Shown here: piece after piece, positions 7,284 to 12,789 of the stretch
Numbering within the stretch: the stretch's first letter is position 1
How the letters are laid out: each line of letters begins with the position of its first letter
Assembly (NCBI RefSeq): GCF_000716675.1
Contig: NZ_JNXT01000107.1
Span: 1-14,945 of the forward strand
Direction: 5' to 3'
DNA: 14,945 nt
From: Streptomyces alboflavus
Lineage (GTDB): Bacteria; Actinomycetota; Actinomycetes; Streptomycetales; Streptomycetaceae
Translations under genes and position numbers: made by a program
The notes under the pieces: generated by a model
Seen by the model: only the letters and a program-made list of their open reading frames with translations
What the model was told of the DNA's origin: nothing
Database searches by the model: none

Positions 7284-7412
7284 ATGCTGTGGTCCGACCC
7301 GGAGAACGACCCGCCCAAGGACATGCGGGACATGCAGGCGAAGATGCGCCGTGCGGGTGTCCTGCTCGCCCTCGCGATGGTCGTCGCGATGCTCGTCCTG
7401 GGCGTGATCTGA
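7284..7412 (+). CDS. mmpB: Small single-pass membrane protein, probably MmpB
   Basis: A 42-residue protein. It has a polar N-terminus, LWSDPENDPPKDMRDMQ (2-18), then a basic KMRR stop (20-23), then one hydrophobic helix to the C-terminus (~24-42). It matches my memory of the Streptomyces family called morphogenic membrane protein MmpB, encoded next to maf; that identification is recall, not a search. The ATG at 7284 has a good CGGAG ribosome site 5 bp upstream, and the 5' end agrees with the family. By the positive-inside pattern the charged N-terminus is probably cytoplasmic. The maf start codon lies 31 bp past the stop. It is easily missed because a longer frame overlaps it (7232-7447). Confidence 0.8.
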   Translation: MLWSDPENDPPKDMRDMQAKMRRAGVLLALAMVVAMLVLGVI

Positions 7413-7437
7413 ACCGCCGGTCGGCGCTCGCTAGGCT
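7409..7437 (+). promoter_or_regulatory. Candidate leaderless promoter for maf
   Basis: CTGAAC (7409-7414, overlapping the mmpB stop codon) and TAGGCT (7432-7437) are 17 bp apart. The -10 ends 6 bp before the maf ATG, so the transcript would start at or next to the start codon. No Shine-Dalgarno sequence precedes maf, consistent with leaderless translation, which is common in Streptomyces. Confidence 0.45.
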
Positions 7438-7443
7438 GACCGC

Positions 7444-8052
7444 ATGAGCGATCAACCCCGCCGTCTCGTCCTCGCCTCCCAGTCCCCGGCCCGGCTCGGC
7501 CTGCTGCGCCAGGCGGGCCTCGCACCCGAGGTCGTCGTCAGCGGCGTCGACGAGGACGCGGTGACCGCACCGACCCCCGCCGAGCTGGCCAAGGCCCTCG
7601 CCGAGGCGAAGGCGTCGGTGGTCGCGGCCCGCCCGGAGGTCAAGGGCGCCCTCGTCATCGGCTGCGACTCGGTCCTCGAGCTGGACGGCCGGGCGCTCGG
7701 CAAGCCCGCGGACGCCACGGAGGCCACCGCGCGCTGGCAGGACATGCGGGGCCGCGCGGGCGTGCTGCAGACCGGACACTGCGTGTACGACACGCTCTCG
7801 GGCGAGCACGTGGCGGCGACCGCGTCCACGGTGGTCCGCTTCGGCAAGCCGTCCGACGCGGAGATCGCCGCGTACGTGGCCAGCGGCGAACCGCTGCACG
7901 TGGCGGGCGCGTTCACGCTCGACGGCCGCTCGGCGCCGTTCATCGACGGCATCGAGGGCGACCACGGCAACGTCATCGGCCTGTCCCTGCCGATGCTGCG
8001 GCGCCTGCTCGGGGAACTGGGCGTCGGGATCACGGAGTTGTGGGCGGACTAG
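7444..8052 (+). CDS. maf: Maf family nucleoside-triphosphate pyrophosphatase
   Basis: A 202-residue Maf/Ham1-superfamily enzyme, full length. The family hydrolyses (d)NTPs, often dTTP, UTP or modified pyrimidines, to monophosphate and pyrophosphate, as house-cleaning and in division arrest. Visible motifs are the N-terminal phosphate-binding [16 protein letters not shown] (10-25), [16 protein letters not shown] (73-88) with likely catalytic Asp75, and the C-terminal [20 protein letters not shown]. It starts at the ATG at 7444, which lacks a ribosome site but has a -10-like box 6 bp upstream, so it is probably leaderless. Upstream mmpB reads the same way and some transcripts may cover both. 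A hairpin overlaps its stop codon. Confidence 0.93.
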   Translation: MSDQPRRLVLASQSPARLGLLRQAGLAPEVVVSGVDEDAVTAPTPAELAKALAEAKASVVAARPEVKGALVIGCDSVLELDGRALGKPADATEATARWQDMRGRAGVLQTGHCVYDTLSGEHVAATASTVVRFGKPSDAEIAAYVASGEPLHVAGAFTLDGRSAPFIDGIEGDHGNVIGLSLPMLRRLLGELGVGITELWAD

Positions 8053-8075
8053 GGCGCGTCTAGGACACGCCCTAG
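8049..8075 (+). terminator. Hairpin overlapping the maf stop codon
   Basis: Perfect 8-bp arms CTAGGGCG (8049-8056) and CGCCCTAG (8068-8075). A single mismatch separates them from an inner 3-bp stem (GTC/GAC) with a 3-nt loop. The first arm contains the maf TAG stop. It lies between convergent genes and is a likely terminator. Confidence 0.65.
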
Positions 8076-8093
8076 AGGCGCACGAGGGCGCCT
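8076..8093. terminator. Second hairpin between maf and the membrane protein gene
   Basis: AGGCGC (8076-8081) and GCGCCT (8088-8093) around a 6-nt loop. It follows directly after the first hairpin and ends 9 bp from the convergent gene's stop codon. The stem is short, so it may work together with the first hairpin or serve mainly the minus-strand gene. Confidence 0.45.
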
Positions 8094-8102
8094 GCGGGGC
8101 GC

Positions 8103-8540
8103 TCAGGCGGCCTGCGGGGCGCCGTCCACCCCCGTGGCGTCCCTCCTGTCGTACGCCACCAGCGGCAGCACGATGAGGCCGAGCACGGCCATCATGAGGA
8201 CGAACGCGAGCCAGCCCACCAGACCGACCGCGAACGCGCCGAGCAGACCGTGCGTCACGGCGGCGCTGATCAGCAGGATCTTGCCGAAGCGTCCCGGCGC
8301 GCGGTCGGTGGCGGCGGTGCGGGCGAGGACGAGGCCGCACAGCGCGAGGTAGAGCCCGAAGAGGCCGCCCGCGACCCAGGCGCCCACGCTCATCGCGTGC
8401 GGGTCGAGCCCGCCCATGGACATCTCCTGCTTGTCGACGACGAGCCCGAGGAACCAGTTGAGGAGGACGATCCCGACCGCCTCGGCCCAGAGCGCGACCG
8501 CGCCCACCCACGCCACCGGCCTGCGCGCCACGGCGCCCAC
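8103..8540 (-). CDS. Four-helix integral membrane protein, function unknown
   Basis: 145 residues. Hydrophobic segments near 11-35, 51-73, 87-107 and 108-130 suggest four membrane helices. A short polar loop (DKQEMSMGGLDPHAM, 36-50) follows the first helix, a basic loop (ARTAATDRAPGRFGK, 73-87) lies between helices 2 and 3, and the tail is charged (DRRDATGVD). By the positive-inside rule the 73-87 loop and both termini are cytoplasmic. I recognise no domain or catalytic motif; it looks like a conserved actinobacterial hypothetical. The start is GTG at 8540 with a purine-rich AGAGAG upstream; GTG codons 4 and 9 are alternatives. It is convergent with maf and divergent from accA across a 347-bp gap. 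Confidence 0.75.
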   Translation of the reverse strand: MGAVARRPVAWVGAVALWAEAVGIVLLNWFLGLVVDKQEMSMGGLDPHAMSVGAWVAGGLFGLYLALCGLVLARTAATDRAPGRFGKILLISAAVTHGLLGAFAVGLVGWLAFVLMMAVLGLIVLPLVAYDRRDATGVDGAPQAA

Positions 8541-8855
8541 CCACTCTCTGCCTACCGCTGTTACCGCTAGTACGTTGAGACATCGGCACGCTACTAACGG
8601 GTAAACCGTGGGACAAGGCCCGTACCGCGGGCAAAGAATCCTTGGGCCATTCGTAGGGACTCCACAAAGAATGACCTCGCGCCGCAGCGCTGCCTCACAG
8701 AGACCTTGACCACACCGGAGGGCTACGCTGCCGGGAAAGGACCCTGCGTACCACGGTGCGACAAGGGATTTCGGGGATCGACAGGGCCTCGGATCACGCT
8801 CCGTGTGGGCAAGCTCACCATTGGGGACGGGTCGTAAGGCCGTGTCGGCAGTCCC

Positions 8856-8861
8856 TAAACT
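8856..8861 (+). promoter_or_regulatory. Possible -10 box for accA
   Basis: TAAACT is the best -10 match close to accA and would give a leader of about 20 nt. No good -35 box lies 16-18 bp upstream, so an activator or another start site further up is possible. Confidence 0.3.
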
Positions 8862-8872
8862 CGGCTTGTTTC

Positions 8873-8880
8873 AAGGAGGG
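8873..8880 (+). promoter_or_regulatory. Ribosome binding site that sets the accA GTG start
   Basis: AAGGAGGG lies 7 bp before GTG 8888, near-perfect complementarity to the 16S rRNA tail. It settles the start: the same frame is open upstream to 8756 but has no comparable site or family similarity there. Confidence 0.85.
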
Positions 8881-8887
8881 AGCCATC

Positions 8888-10660
8888 GTGCGCAAGGTGC
8901 TCATCGCCAACCGTGGCGAAATCGCTGTCCGGGTCGCCCGGGCGTGCCGGGATGCCGGGATCGCGAGCGTTGCCGTCTACGCGGACCCCGACCGGGACGC
9001 ACTGCATGTGCGGGCCGCTGACGAGGCGTTCGCTCTTGGCGGTGACACTCCGGCCACCAGCTACCTGGACATGGCGAAGGTGCTCGCCGCGGCCAAGGAC
9101 TCCGGGGCGGACGCGGTCCACCCGGGCTACGGCTTCCTCTCCGAGAACGCGGAGTTCGCCCAGGCCGTCCTGGACGCCGGTCTGACCTGGATCGGCCCGC
9201 CGCCGCAGGCGATCCGGGACCTGGGCGACAAGGTCGCCGCCCGGCACATCGCGCAGCGCGCGGGCGCCCCGCTGGTCGCGGGCACGCCGGACCCGGTCTC
9301 CGGCTCCGACGAGGTCGTCGCCTTCGCCGAGGAGCACGGCCTGCCGATCGCCATCAAGGCGGCGTTCGGCGGCGGCGGCCGCGGCCTGAAGGTCGCCCGC
9401 ACTCTCGAAGAGGTGCCGGAGCTGTACGACTCCGCGGTGCGCGAGGCCGTCGCGGCCTTCGGTCGCGGCGAGTGCTTCGTGGAGCGCTACCTGGACAAGC
9501 CGCGGCACGTGGAGACCCAGTGCCTGGCCGACAAGCACGGCAACGTGGTCGTCGTCTCCACCCGTGACTGCTCGCTGCAGCGCCGCCACCAGAAGCTGGT
9601 GGAGGAGGCCCCGGCCCCGTTCCTCTCGGACGCCCAGCTGGAGGAGCTGTACAGCTCCTCGAAGGCGATCCTGAAGGAGGCCGGCTACGTCGGCGCGGGC
9701 ACCGTGGAGTTCCTGGTCGGCGCCGACGGCACGATCTCCTTCCTGGAGGTCAACACCCGCCTCCAGGTGGAGCACCCGGTCACCGAGGAGGTCGCCGGGA
9801 TCGACCTGGTCCGCGAGATGTTCCGCATCGCCGACGGCGAGGAACTGGGCTACGACGACCCGGCGTTGCGCGGTCACTCCTTCGAGTTCCGCATCAACGG
9901 CGAGGACCCGGGCCGGGGCTTCCTGCCCGCGCCCGGCACCGTCACCAAGTTCGAGGCCCCGTCCGGTCCTGGTGTCCGCCTGGACGCGGGTGTCGAGTCC
10001 GGCTCGGTCATCGGCCCGGCCTGGGACTCGCTGCTCGCCAAGCTGATCGTCACCGGCCGTACGCGCAAGGAGGCCCTGGAGCGGGCCGCGCGCGCCCTGG
10101 CCGAGTTCGAGGTCGAGGGCATGGCCACCGCCATCCCGTTCCACCGCAAGGTAGTCGCCGACCCGGCGTTCGCGCCCGAACTGACCGGCTCCGACGCGCC
10201 GTTCACGGTCTTCACGCGGTGGATCGAGACCGAGTTCGTCAACGACATCGCGCCGTTCGCCCCCGTGGGCGGCGACGCCGACGAGGAGGACGGCGACCGC
10301 GAGACGATCGTCGTCGAGGTCGGCGGCAAGCGCCTGGAGGTCTCCCTGCCGGCCGGCATGGGCATGTCCCTCGCGCGGACGGGCCTCTCGGCGGGCGCCA
10401 AGCCGAAGCGCCGCGCGACCAAGAAGTCCGGCCCCGCGGCGTCCGGCGACACCCTCGCCTCGCCCATGCAGGGCACGATCGTCAAGGTCGCCGTCGAGGA
10501 GGGCCAGGAGGTCAAGGAGGGCGACCTCATCGTGGTGCTGGAGGCCATGAAGATGGAACAGCCCCTCAACGCCCACCGCTCCGGTACGGTCAAGGGCCTG
10601 CAGGCGGAGGTCGGGGCGTCGCTGACGTCGGGCGCCGCGATCTGCGAGATCAAGGACTGA
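8888..10660 (+). CDS. accA2: Acyl-CoA carboxylase alpha subunit (biotin carboxylase + BCCP)
   Basis: 590 residues, the usual length of Streptomyces AccA1/AccA2. It carboxylates biotin using ATP and bicarbonate and hands it to beta subunits such as PccB. The N-terminal biotin carboxylase domain (1-~110) begins [21 protein letters not shown]. The ATP-grasp domain (~115-320) has the glycine loop [11 protein letters not shown] (160-170) and active-site residues Glu287, Asn289, Arg291, Gln293 and Glu295 in [15 protein letters not shown]. The biotin carboxylase C-terminal domain is ~330-445. A charged, Lys/Ala-rich linker (~460-520) leads to the biotinyl domain (~521-590), with biotin lysine Lys555 in EAMKMEQP. 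The gene is monocistronic by position, separated from pccB/pccE by the FG-GAP, mmpB, maf and membrane protein genes. Which beta partners it serves cannot be read from sequence; AccA2 is known to be shared by AccB and PccB. Confidence 0.95.
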   Translation: MRKVLIANRGEIAVRVARACRDAGIASVAVYADPDRDALHVRAADEAFALGGDTPATSYLDMAKVLAAAKDSGADAVHPGYGFLSENAEFAQAVLDAGLTWIGPPPQAIRDLGDKVAARHIAQRAGAPLVAGTPDPVSGSDEVVAFAEEHGLPIAIKAAFGGGGRGLKVARTLEEVPELYDSAVREAVAAFGRGECFVERYLDKPRHVETQCLADKHGNVVVVSTRDCSLQRRHQKLVEEAPAPFLSDAQLEELYSSSKAILKEAGYVGAGTVEFLVGADGTISFLEVNTRLQVEHPVTEEVAGIDLVREMFRIADGEELGYDDPALRGHSFEFRINGEDPGRGFLPAPGTVTKFEAPSGPGVRLDAGVESGSVIGPAWDSLLAKLIVTGRTRKEALERAARALAEFEVEGMATAIPFHRKVVADPAFAPELTGSDAPFTVFTRWIETEFVNDIAPFAPVGGDADEEDGDRETIVVEVGGKRLEVSLPAGMGMSLARTGLSAGAKPKRRATKKSGPAASGDTLASPMQGTIVKVAVEEGQEVKEGDLIVVLEAMKMEQPLNAHRSGTVKGLQAEVGASLTSGAAICEIKD

Positions 10661-10691
10661 ACCTTCCCCAATCCCGCCCCTTCCCGAAACC

Positions 10692-10706
10692 GGGGGCTCC
10701 GCCCCC
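10692..10706 (+). terminator. Likely accA terminator hairpin
   Basis: A 6-bp all-GC stem, GGGGGC (10692-10697) and GCCCCC (10701-10706), with a 3-nt TCC loop, 31 bp past the accA stop. A second hairpin, GGCGC-TCC-GCGCC, follows at 10721-10733. Both lie inside the large palindrome, which could also form one long stem. Confidence 0.6.
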
Positions 10707-10813
10707 TGGACCCCCGTATCGGCGCTCCGCGCCTCGTCCTCAATCGCCGGACGGGCTAAAACCTTGCCGCACCGGCGAAAGTTATAGCCCCTCCGGCGAT
10801 TGAGGAGCGGGGT

Positions 10814-10830
10814 CTGGGGCGGAGCCCCAG
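10814..10830. terminator. Hairpin in the right arm of the palindrome
   Basis: CTGGGGC (10814-10820) and GCCCCAG (10824-10830) form a 7-bp stem with a 3-nt loop, mirroring the left-arm hairpin. It lies 44 bp before the TetR start codon. Either it acts only as a second stop for accA transcripts or the TetR promoter lies close to or inside the palindrome. Confidence 0.45.
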
Positions 10831-10874
10831 TTTCGGTGAAGGGGCGGGACTGGGGCGCCCCCGCGAGGAGACCC

Positions 10875-11453
10875 ATGCGCGCCGACGCCCGCCGCAACCA
10901 CCACCGGCTCCTGAGCGAGGCCCGCACCGCGTTCGCGGAACACGGCACGGACACCTCCTTGGAGGACGTGGCCCGCCGTGCGGGCGTGGGCATCGGCACC
11001 CTGTACCGCCACTTCCCCACCCGCCACGCCCTCCTGAGCGCCGTCTTCGAGGACGCGGTCAGCGACCTGTTGACCCGCTCCCGCGACCTCCTGGAAGCCC
11101 CCCAGCCCTGCACGGCCCTGGTGGAGTGGCTCCGGGCGATCATCACTCATGCGGGTGAGTACCGCGGCCTCGCCCACGCCCTCATGTCGGCCTCACGGGA
11201 CGACAGTTCCGCGCTCGCGCGGTGCAGTCGCCCGATGCGGGAGGCGGGCACCAAGCTCCTGGAGCGCGCCCAGTCGTCGGGCGCGGTGCGCGAGGGCGTG
11301 TCGATCGACGATCTGCTCCAGCTGACGAACGCGATCGCGCTGGCGGCGGAGGAGTCCCCGGACGACCCGGAGTTGGCGGACCGCCTCCTGACGCTGACGC
11401 TGCGCGGCCTCAAGGCAGAGCCCGCCGGACGAGCCACTACGAGCCCGTCGTAG
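10875..11453 (+). CDS. TetR/AcrR family transcriptional regulator
   Basis: 192 residues, normal for TetR. The N-terminal DNA-binding domain (~1-55) has the helix-turn-helix SLEDVARRAGVGIGTLYRHF (28-47), followed by PTRHALLSAVFEDAV. The C-terminal ligand/dimer part (~75-182) resembles the SbtR-like subgroup (HAGEYRGLAHALM...LLQLTNAIALAAEE). The ATG at 10875 has a clear GAGGAG 4 bp upstream; the longer frame from 10800 would run through the repeat and is rejected. It is convergent with the DeoR gene, and no target gene is adjacent in the usual divergent arrangement. It is bracketed by two members of the dispersed repeat family, suggesting later insertion between accA and deoR. The effector is unknown. 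Confidence 0.9.
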   Translation: MRADARRNHHRLLSEARTAFAEHGTDTSLEDVARRAGVGIGTLYRHFPTRHALLSAVFEDAVSDLLTRSRDLLEAPQPCTALVEWLRAIITHAGEYRGLAHALMSASRDDSSALARCSRPMREAGTKLLERAQSSGAVREGVSIDDLLQLTNAIALAAEESPDDPELADRLLTLTLRGLKAEPAGRATTSPS

Positions 11454-11469
11454 GGGTCCTCCCTCTGCT

Positions 11470-11523
11470 CCTCAAGACTTGGGGGAGAGGGACGAGGCGC
11501 GCAGCGCCGATCTGAGGGCGCCC
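11470..11523 (-). repeat. Dispersed intergenic repeat copy, reverse orientation
   Basis: Contains GACTTGGGGGAG (11476-11487), GACGAGGCGC (11491-11500) and GCAGCGCCGA. This matches the reverse complement of the copy ending the window (14885-14941), including the CTTGGGGGAG edge and the GCGCCC block. It lies just past the TetR stop. Two palindromes follow (11542-11551 and CCCTGGGCCCAGGG at 11559-11572) that may terminate the convergent TetR and DeoR transcripts. Confidence 0.7.
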
Positions 11524-11583
11524 TGGGCCGAGAGCAAGCGCGGGTCGACCCCGCCCTGCCCTGGGCCCAGGGGCCGGCCGACC

Positions 11584-12573
11584 CTAGCGACGCCGCAAGT
11601 CAGCGACGCGCGCTCCCCGTTCCCCGGGGGGCTGCTCGCCGAGTACGGACGCGCTGCGCAACTGCGGCCCGGCGCCGGGCCCCGCGCCATGGCCCCCGTG
11701 CCCCCGCCGCTGACCGGGCAACGGCACGTCCCTGCGCGCCTGCCGACCGGCTGGGACGGAGTCAACTCCGGGGGCCTGGCCGGGGCCCGTCGACGCTCCG
11801 GCGACCGCGATCTGCACGCCCTGGTCAGCCAGTGCCTGCAACTCGGTCGCCGCGCGGTCGTCGTGCGCGGGCGGCTCGTCCGTGACCAGACGCGTGATGA
11901 CGTCCGTCGGCACGGTCTGGAACATGGTGTCGGTGCCGAGCTTGGTGTGGTCGGCGAGGACCACCACCTCCGCGGCGGCCTGCACGAGCGCGCGGTCCAC
12001 GCTCGCCGACAGCATGTTGGACGTGGACAGGCCGCGTTCGGCGGTCAGGCCGCTGCCCGACAGGAACGCCCGCGACACCCTGAGCCCCTGGAGGGACTGC
12101 TCGGCGCCGCTGCCCACCAGCGCGTAGTTCGAGCCGCGCAGGGTGCCGCCGGTCATGACGACTTCCACCCGGTTGGCGTGGGCGAGGGCCTGTGCCACCA
12201 ACAGGGAGTTGGTGACGACGGTCAGGCCGGGCACCCGCGCGAGCCGGCGGGCCAGCTCCTGCGTGGTCGTACCCGCCCCGACGACGATGGCTTCGCCCTC
12301 TTCGACGAGACCCGCCGCGAGATCGGCGATGGCCGTCTTCTCGGCGGACGCGAGATGTGATTTCTGCGGAAAGCCGGACTCCCGCGTGAATCCGCCCGGC
12401 AATACCGCACCGCCATGCCGGCGGTCGAGGAGTCCTTCTGCCTCCAGCGCGCGCACGTCCCGCCGTACGGTCACTTCGGAGGTCTGGACGACGCGGGCGA
12501 GCTCACGGAGCGACACCGCTCCGTTGGCCCGCACCATTTCGAGGATCAATTGGCGACGTTCTGCAGCGAACAC
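11584..12573 (-). CDS. DeoR family transcriptional regulator
   Basis: 329 residues. The N-terminal winged helix (1-~57) starts AAERRQLILEMVRANGAVSL and carries TSEVTVRRDVRALEAEGLLDRRHGGAVL (31-58), the DeoR signature. The sensor domain (~75-258) is the sugar-phosphate isomerase-like fold, with VGAGTTTQELAR (98-109), TNSLLVAQAL, MTGGTLRGSNYALVG and VLADHTKLG (205-213). The effector is probably a phosphorylated sugar; which one is unknown. Residues ~259-329 are an extra Gly/Pro/Arg-rich tail ending RVADLRRR; most relatives stop near 255. The GTG start at 12573 lacks a ribosome site but has a -10-like box 7 bp upstream, so it is probably leaderless. An inverted repeat over the -35 suggests autoregulation. 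Confidence 0.9.
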   Translation of the reverse strand: MFAAERRQLILEMVRANGAVSLRELARVVQTSEVTVRRDVRALEAEGLLDRRHGGAVLPGGFTRESGFPQKSHLASAEKTAIADLAAGLVEEGEAIVVGAGTTTQELARRLARVPGLTVVTNSLLVAQALAHANRVEVVMTGGTLRGSNYALVGSGAEQSLQGLRVSRAFLSGSGLTAERGLSTSNMLSASVDRALVQAAAEVVVLADHTKLGTDTMFQTVPTDVITRLVTDEPPAHDDRAATELQALADQGVQIAVAGASTGPGQAPGVDSVPAGRQARRDVPLPGQRRGHGGHGAGPGAGPQLRSASVLGEQPPGERGARVADLRRR

Positions 12574-12580
12574 GAAACTG

Positions 12581-12610
12581 ACAGTAACCCCAACGACCGT
12601 CTGCTTTCAG
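12581..12610 (-). promoter_or_regulatory. Candidate deoR promoter
   Basis: On the minus strand CTGAAA (plus 12605-12610) and TACTGT (plus 12581-12586) are 18 bp apart, each matching the consensus well. The -10 ends 7 bp before the GTG start, fitting a leaderless transcript. Confidence 0.5.
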
Positions 12611-12613
12611 CAG
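12601..12613. promoter_or_regulatory. Inverted repeat over the deoR -35 box
   Basis: CTGCT and AGCAG around TTC form a perfect 5-bp inverted repeat overlapping the -35 element. It is a plausible site for autorepression by the DeoR protein; the site is short and unproven. Confidence 0.4.
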
Positions 12614-12636
12614 TTTGCGCCGAATTACAGAAGTTG

Positions 12637-12666
12637 TTCGCACAGGAGGGGTGGAAGTGGTATAGG
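12637..12666 (+). promoter_or_regulatory. Candidate plus-strand promoter in deoR-lpdA gap
   Basis: TTCGCA (12637-12642) and TATAGG (12661-12666) are 18 bp apart, with an extended -10 TGG directly before TATAGG. Transcription would begin near 12672-12674. No plus-strand gene follows before 14336, so any product would be a short RNA or antisense to lpdA. Confidence 0.4.
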
Positions 12667-12670
12667 GGTT

Positions 12671-12727
12671 ACTCTCCCCGCCTATGCCGTACGAATGGGC
12701 GGCAACAGGCTGTGACCTGCGGAGAGT
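12671..12727 (+). ncRNA. Possible small structured RNA (three-way junction)
   Basis: The closing stem is ACTCTCC (12671-12677) with GGAGAGT (12721-12727). Inside are stem CCGCC (12678-12682) with GGCGG (12698-12702), and stem CAGG (12706-12709) with CCTG (12716-12719). The fold begins almost exactly where the candidate promoter would start transcription. The opposite strand can form the same stems, so it may instead be part of the lpdA 3' untranslated region. I do not recognise an Rfam family. Confidence 0.3.
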
Positions 12728-12773
12728 TGATTCCGGCCGACCGGACGATCACATCGCCCGATCGGCGCCCGCT

Positions 12774-12785
12774 GACCGAACGGTC
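12774..12785 (-). terminator. Weak hairpin just past the lpdA stop
   Basis: GACCG and CGGTC with a 2-nt gap, 4 bp beyond the stop codon in the minus direction. It is short and gives only a modest terminator candidate. Confidence 0.3.
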
Positions 12786-12789
12786 GGGA

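Larger units (their letters stand above)
8541..8887. other. 347-bp gene-free region upstream of accA
   Basis: This gap separates the divergent membrane protein and accA genes. It holds an imperfect inverted repeat (8561-8604; arms TTACC..TAGTA and TACTA..GGTAA), a 12-codon ATG frame at 8671-8709, an isolated TTGACC at 8706-8711 and a TACGCT -10-like box at 8724-8729. The last two are only 12 bp apart, so they do not form one promoter. A TAAACT box lies at 8856-8861, 26 bp before accA. The gap must carry the accA promoter because no upstream gene reads into it. A structured leader is possible, but I cannot assign one. Confidence 0.6.
10672..10849. repeat. 178-bp imperfect palindrome from head-to-head repeats
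   Basis: The left arm begins TCCCGCCCC (10672-10680) and the right arm ends GGGGCGGGA (10841-10849). Inside, GGGGGCTCCGCCCCC (10692-10706) mirrors CTGGGGCGGAGCCCCAG (10814-10830). The 22-bp arms 10737-10758 and 10785-10806 match with one mismatch around a 26-nt centre. The left arm carries an extra block (10716-10736, with GGCGCTCCGCGCC) missing on the right. It starts 11 bp after the accA stop and ends 25 bp before the TetR ATG. Related copies occur at 11470-11523, 14782-14820 and 14885-14941. Confidence 0.85.

Noticed and set aside
8671..8709. 12-codon ATG frame upstream of accA
   Set aside because: It could be a leader peptide, but it has no ribosome site and no regulatory codon run, so it is not listed as a gene.
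8706..8729. TTGACC and TACGCT as one promoter for accA
   Set aside because: The spacing is only 12 bp, too short for a functional -35/-10 pair.
8756..8887. N-terminal extension of accA to an upstream start
   Set aside because: The GTG at 8888 has a near-perfect ribosome site and gives the family N-terminus; the 44 extra residues match nothing.
8855..11146. 763-residue minus-strand open frame
   Set aside because: Antisense to accA and part of the TetR gene, with Arg/Gly/Asp-rich nonsense composition and no motifs.
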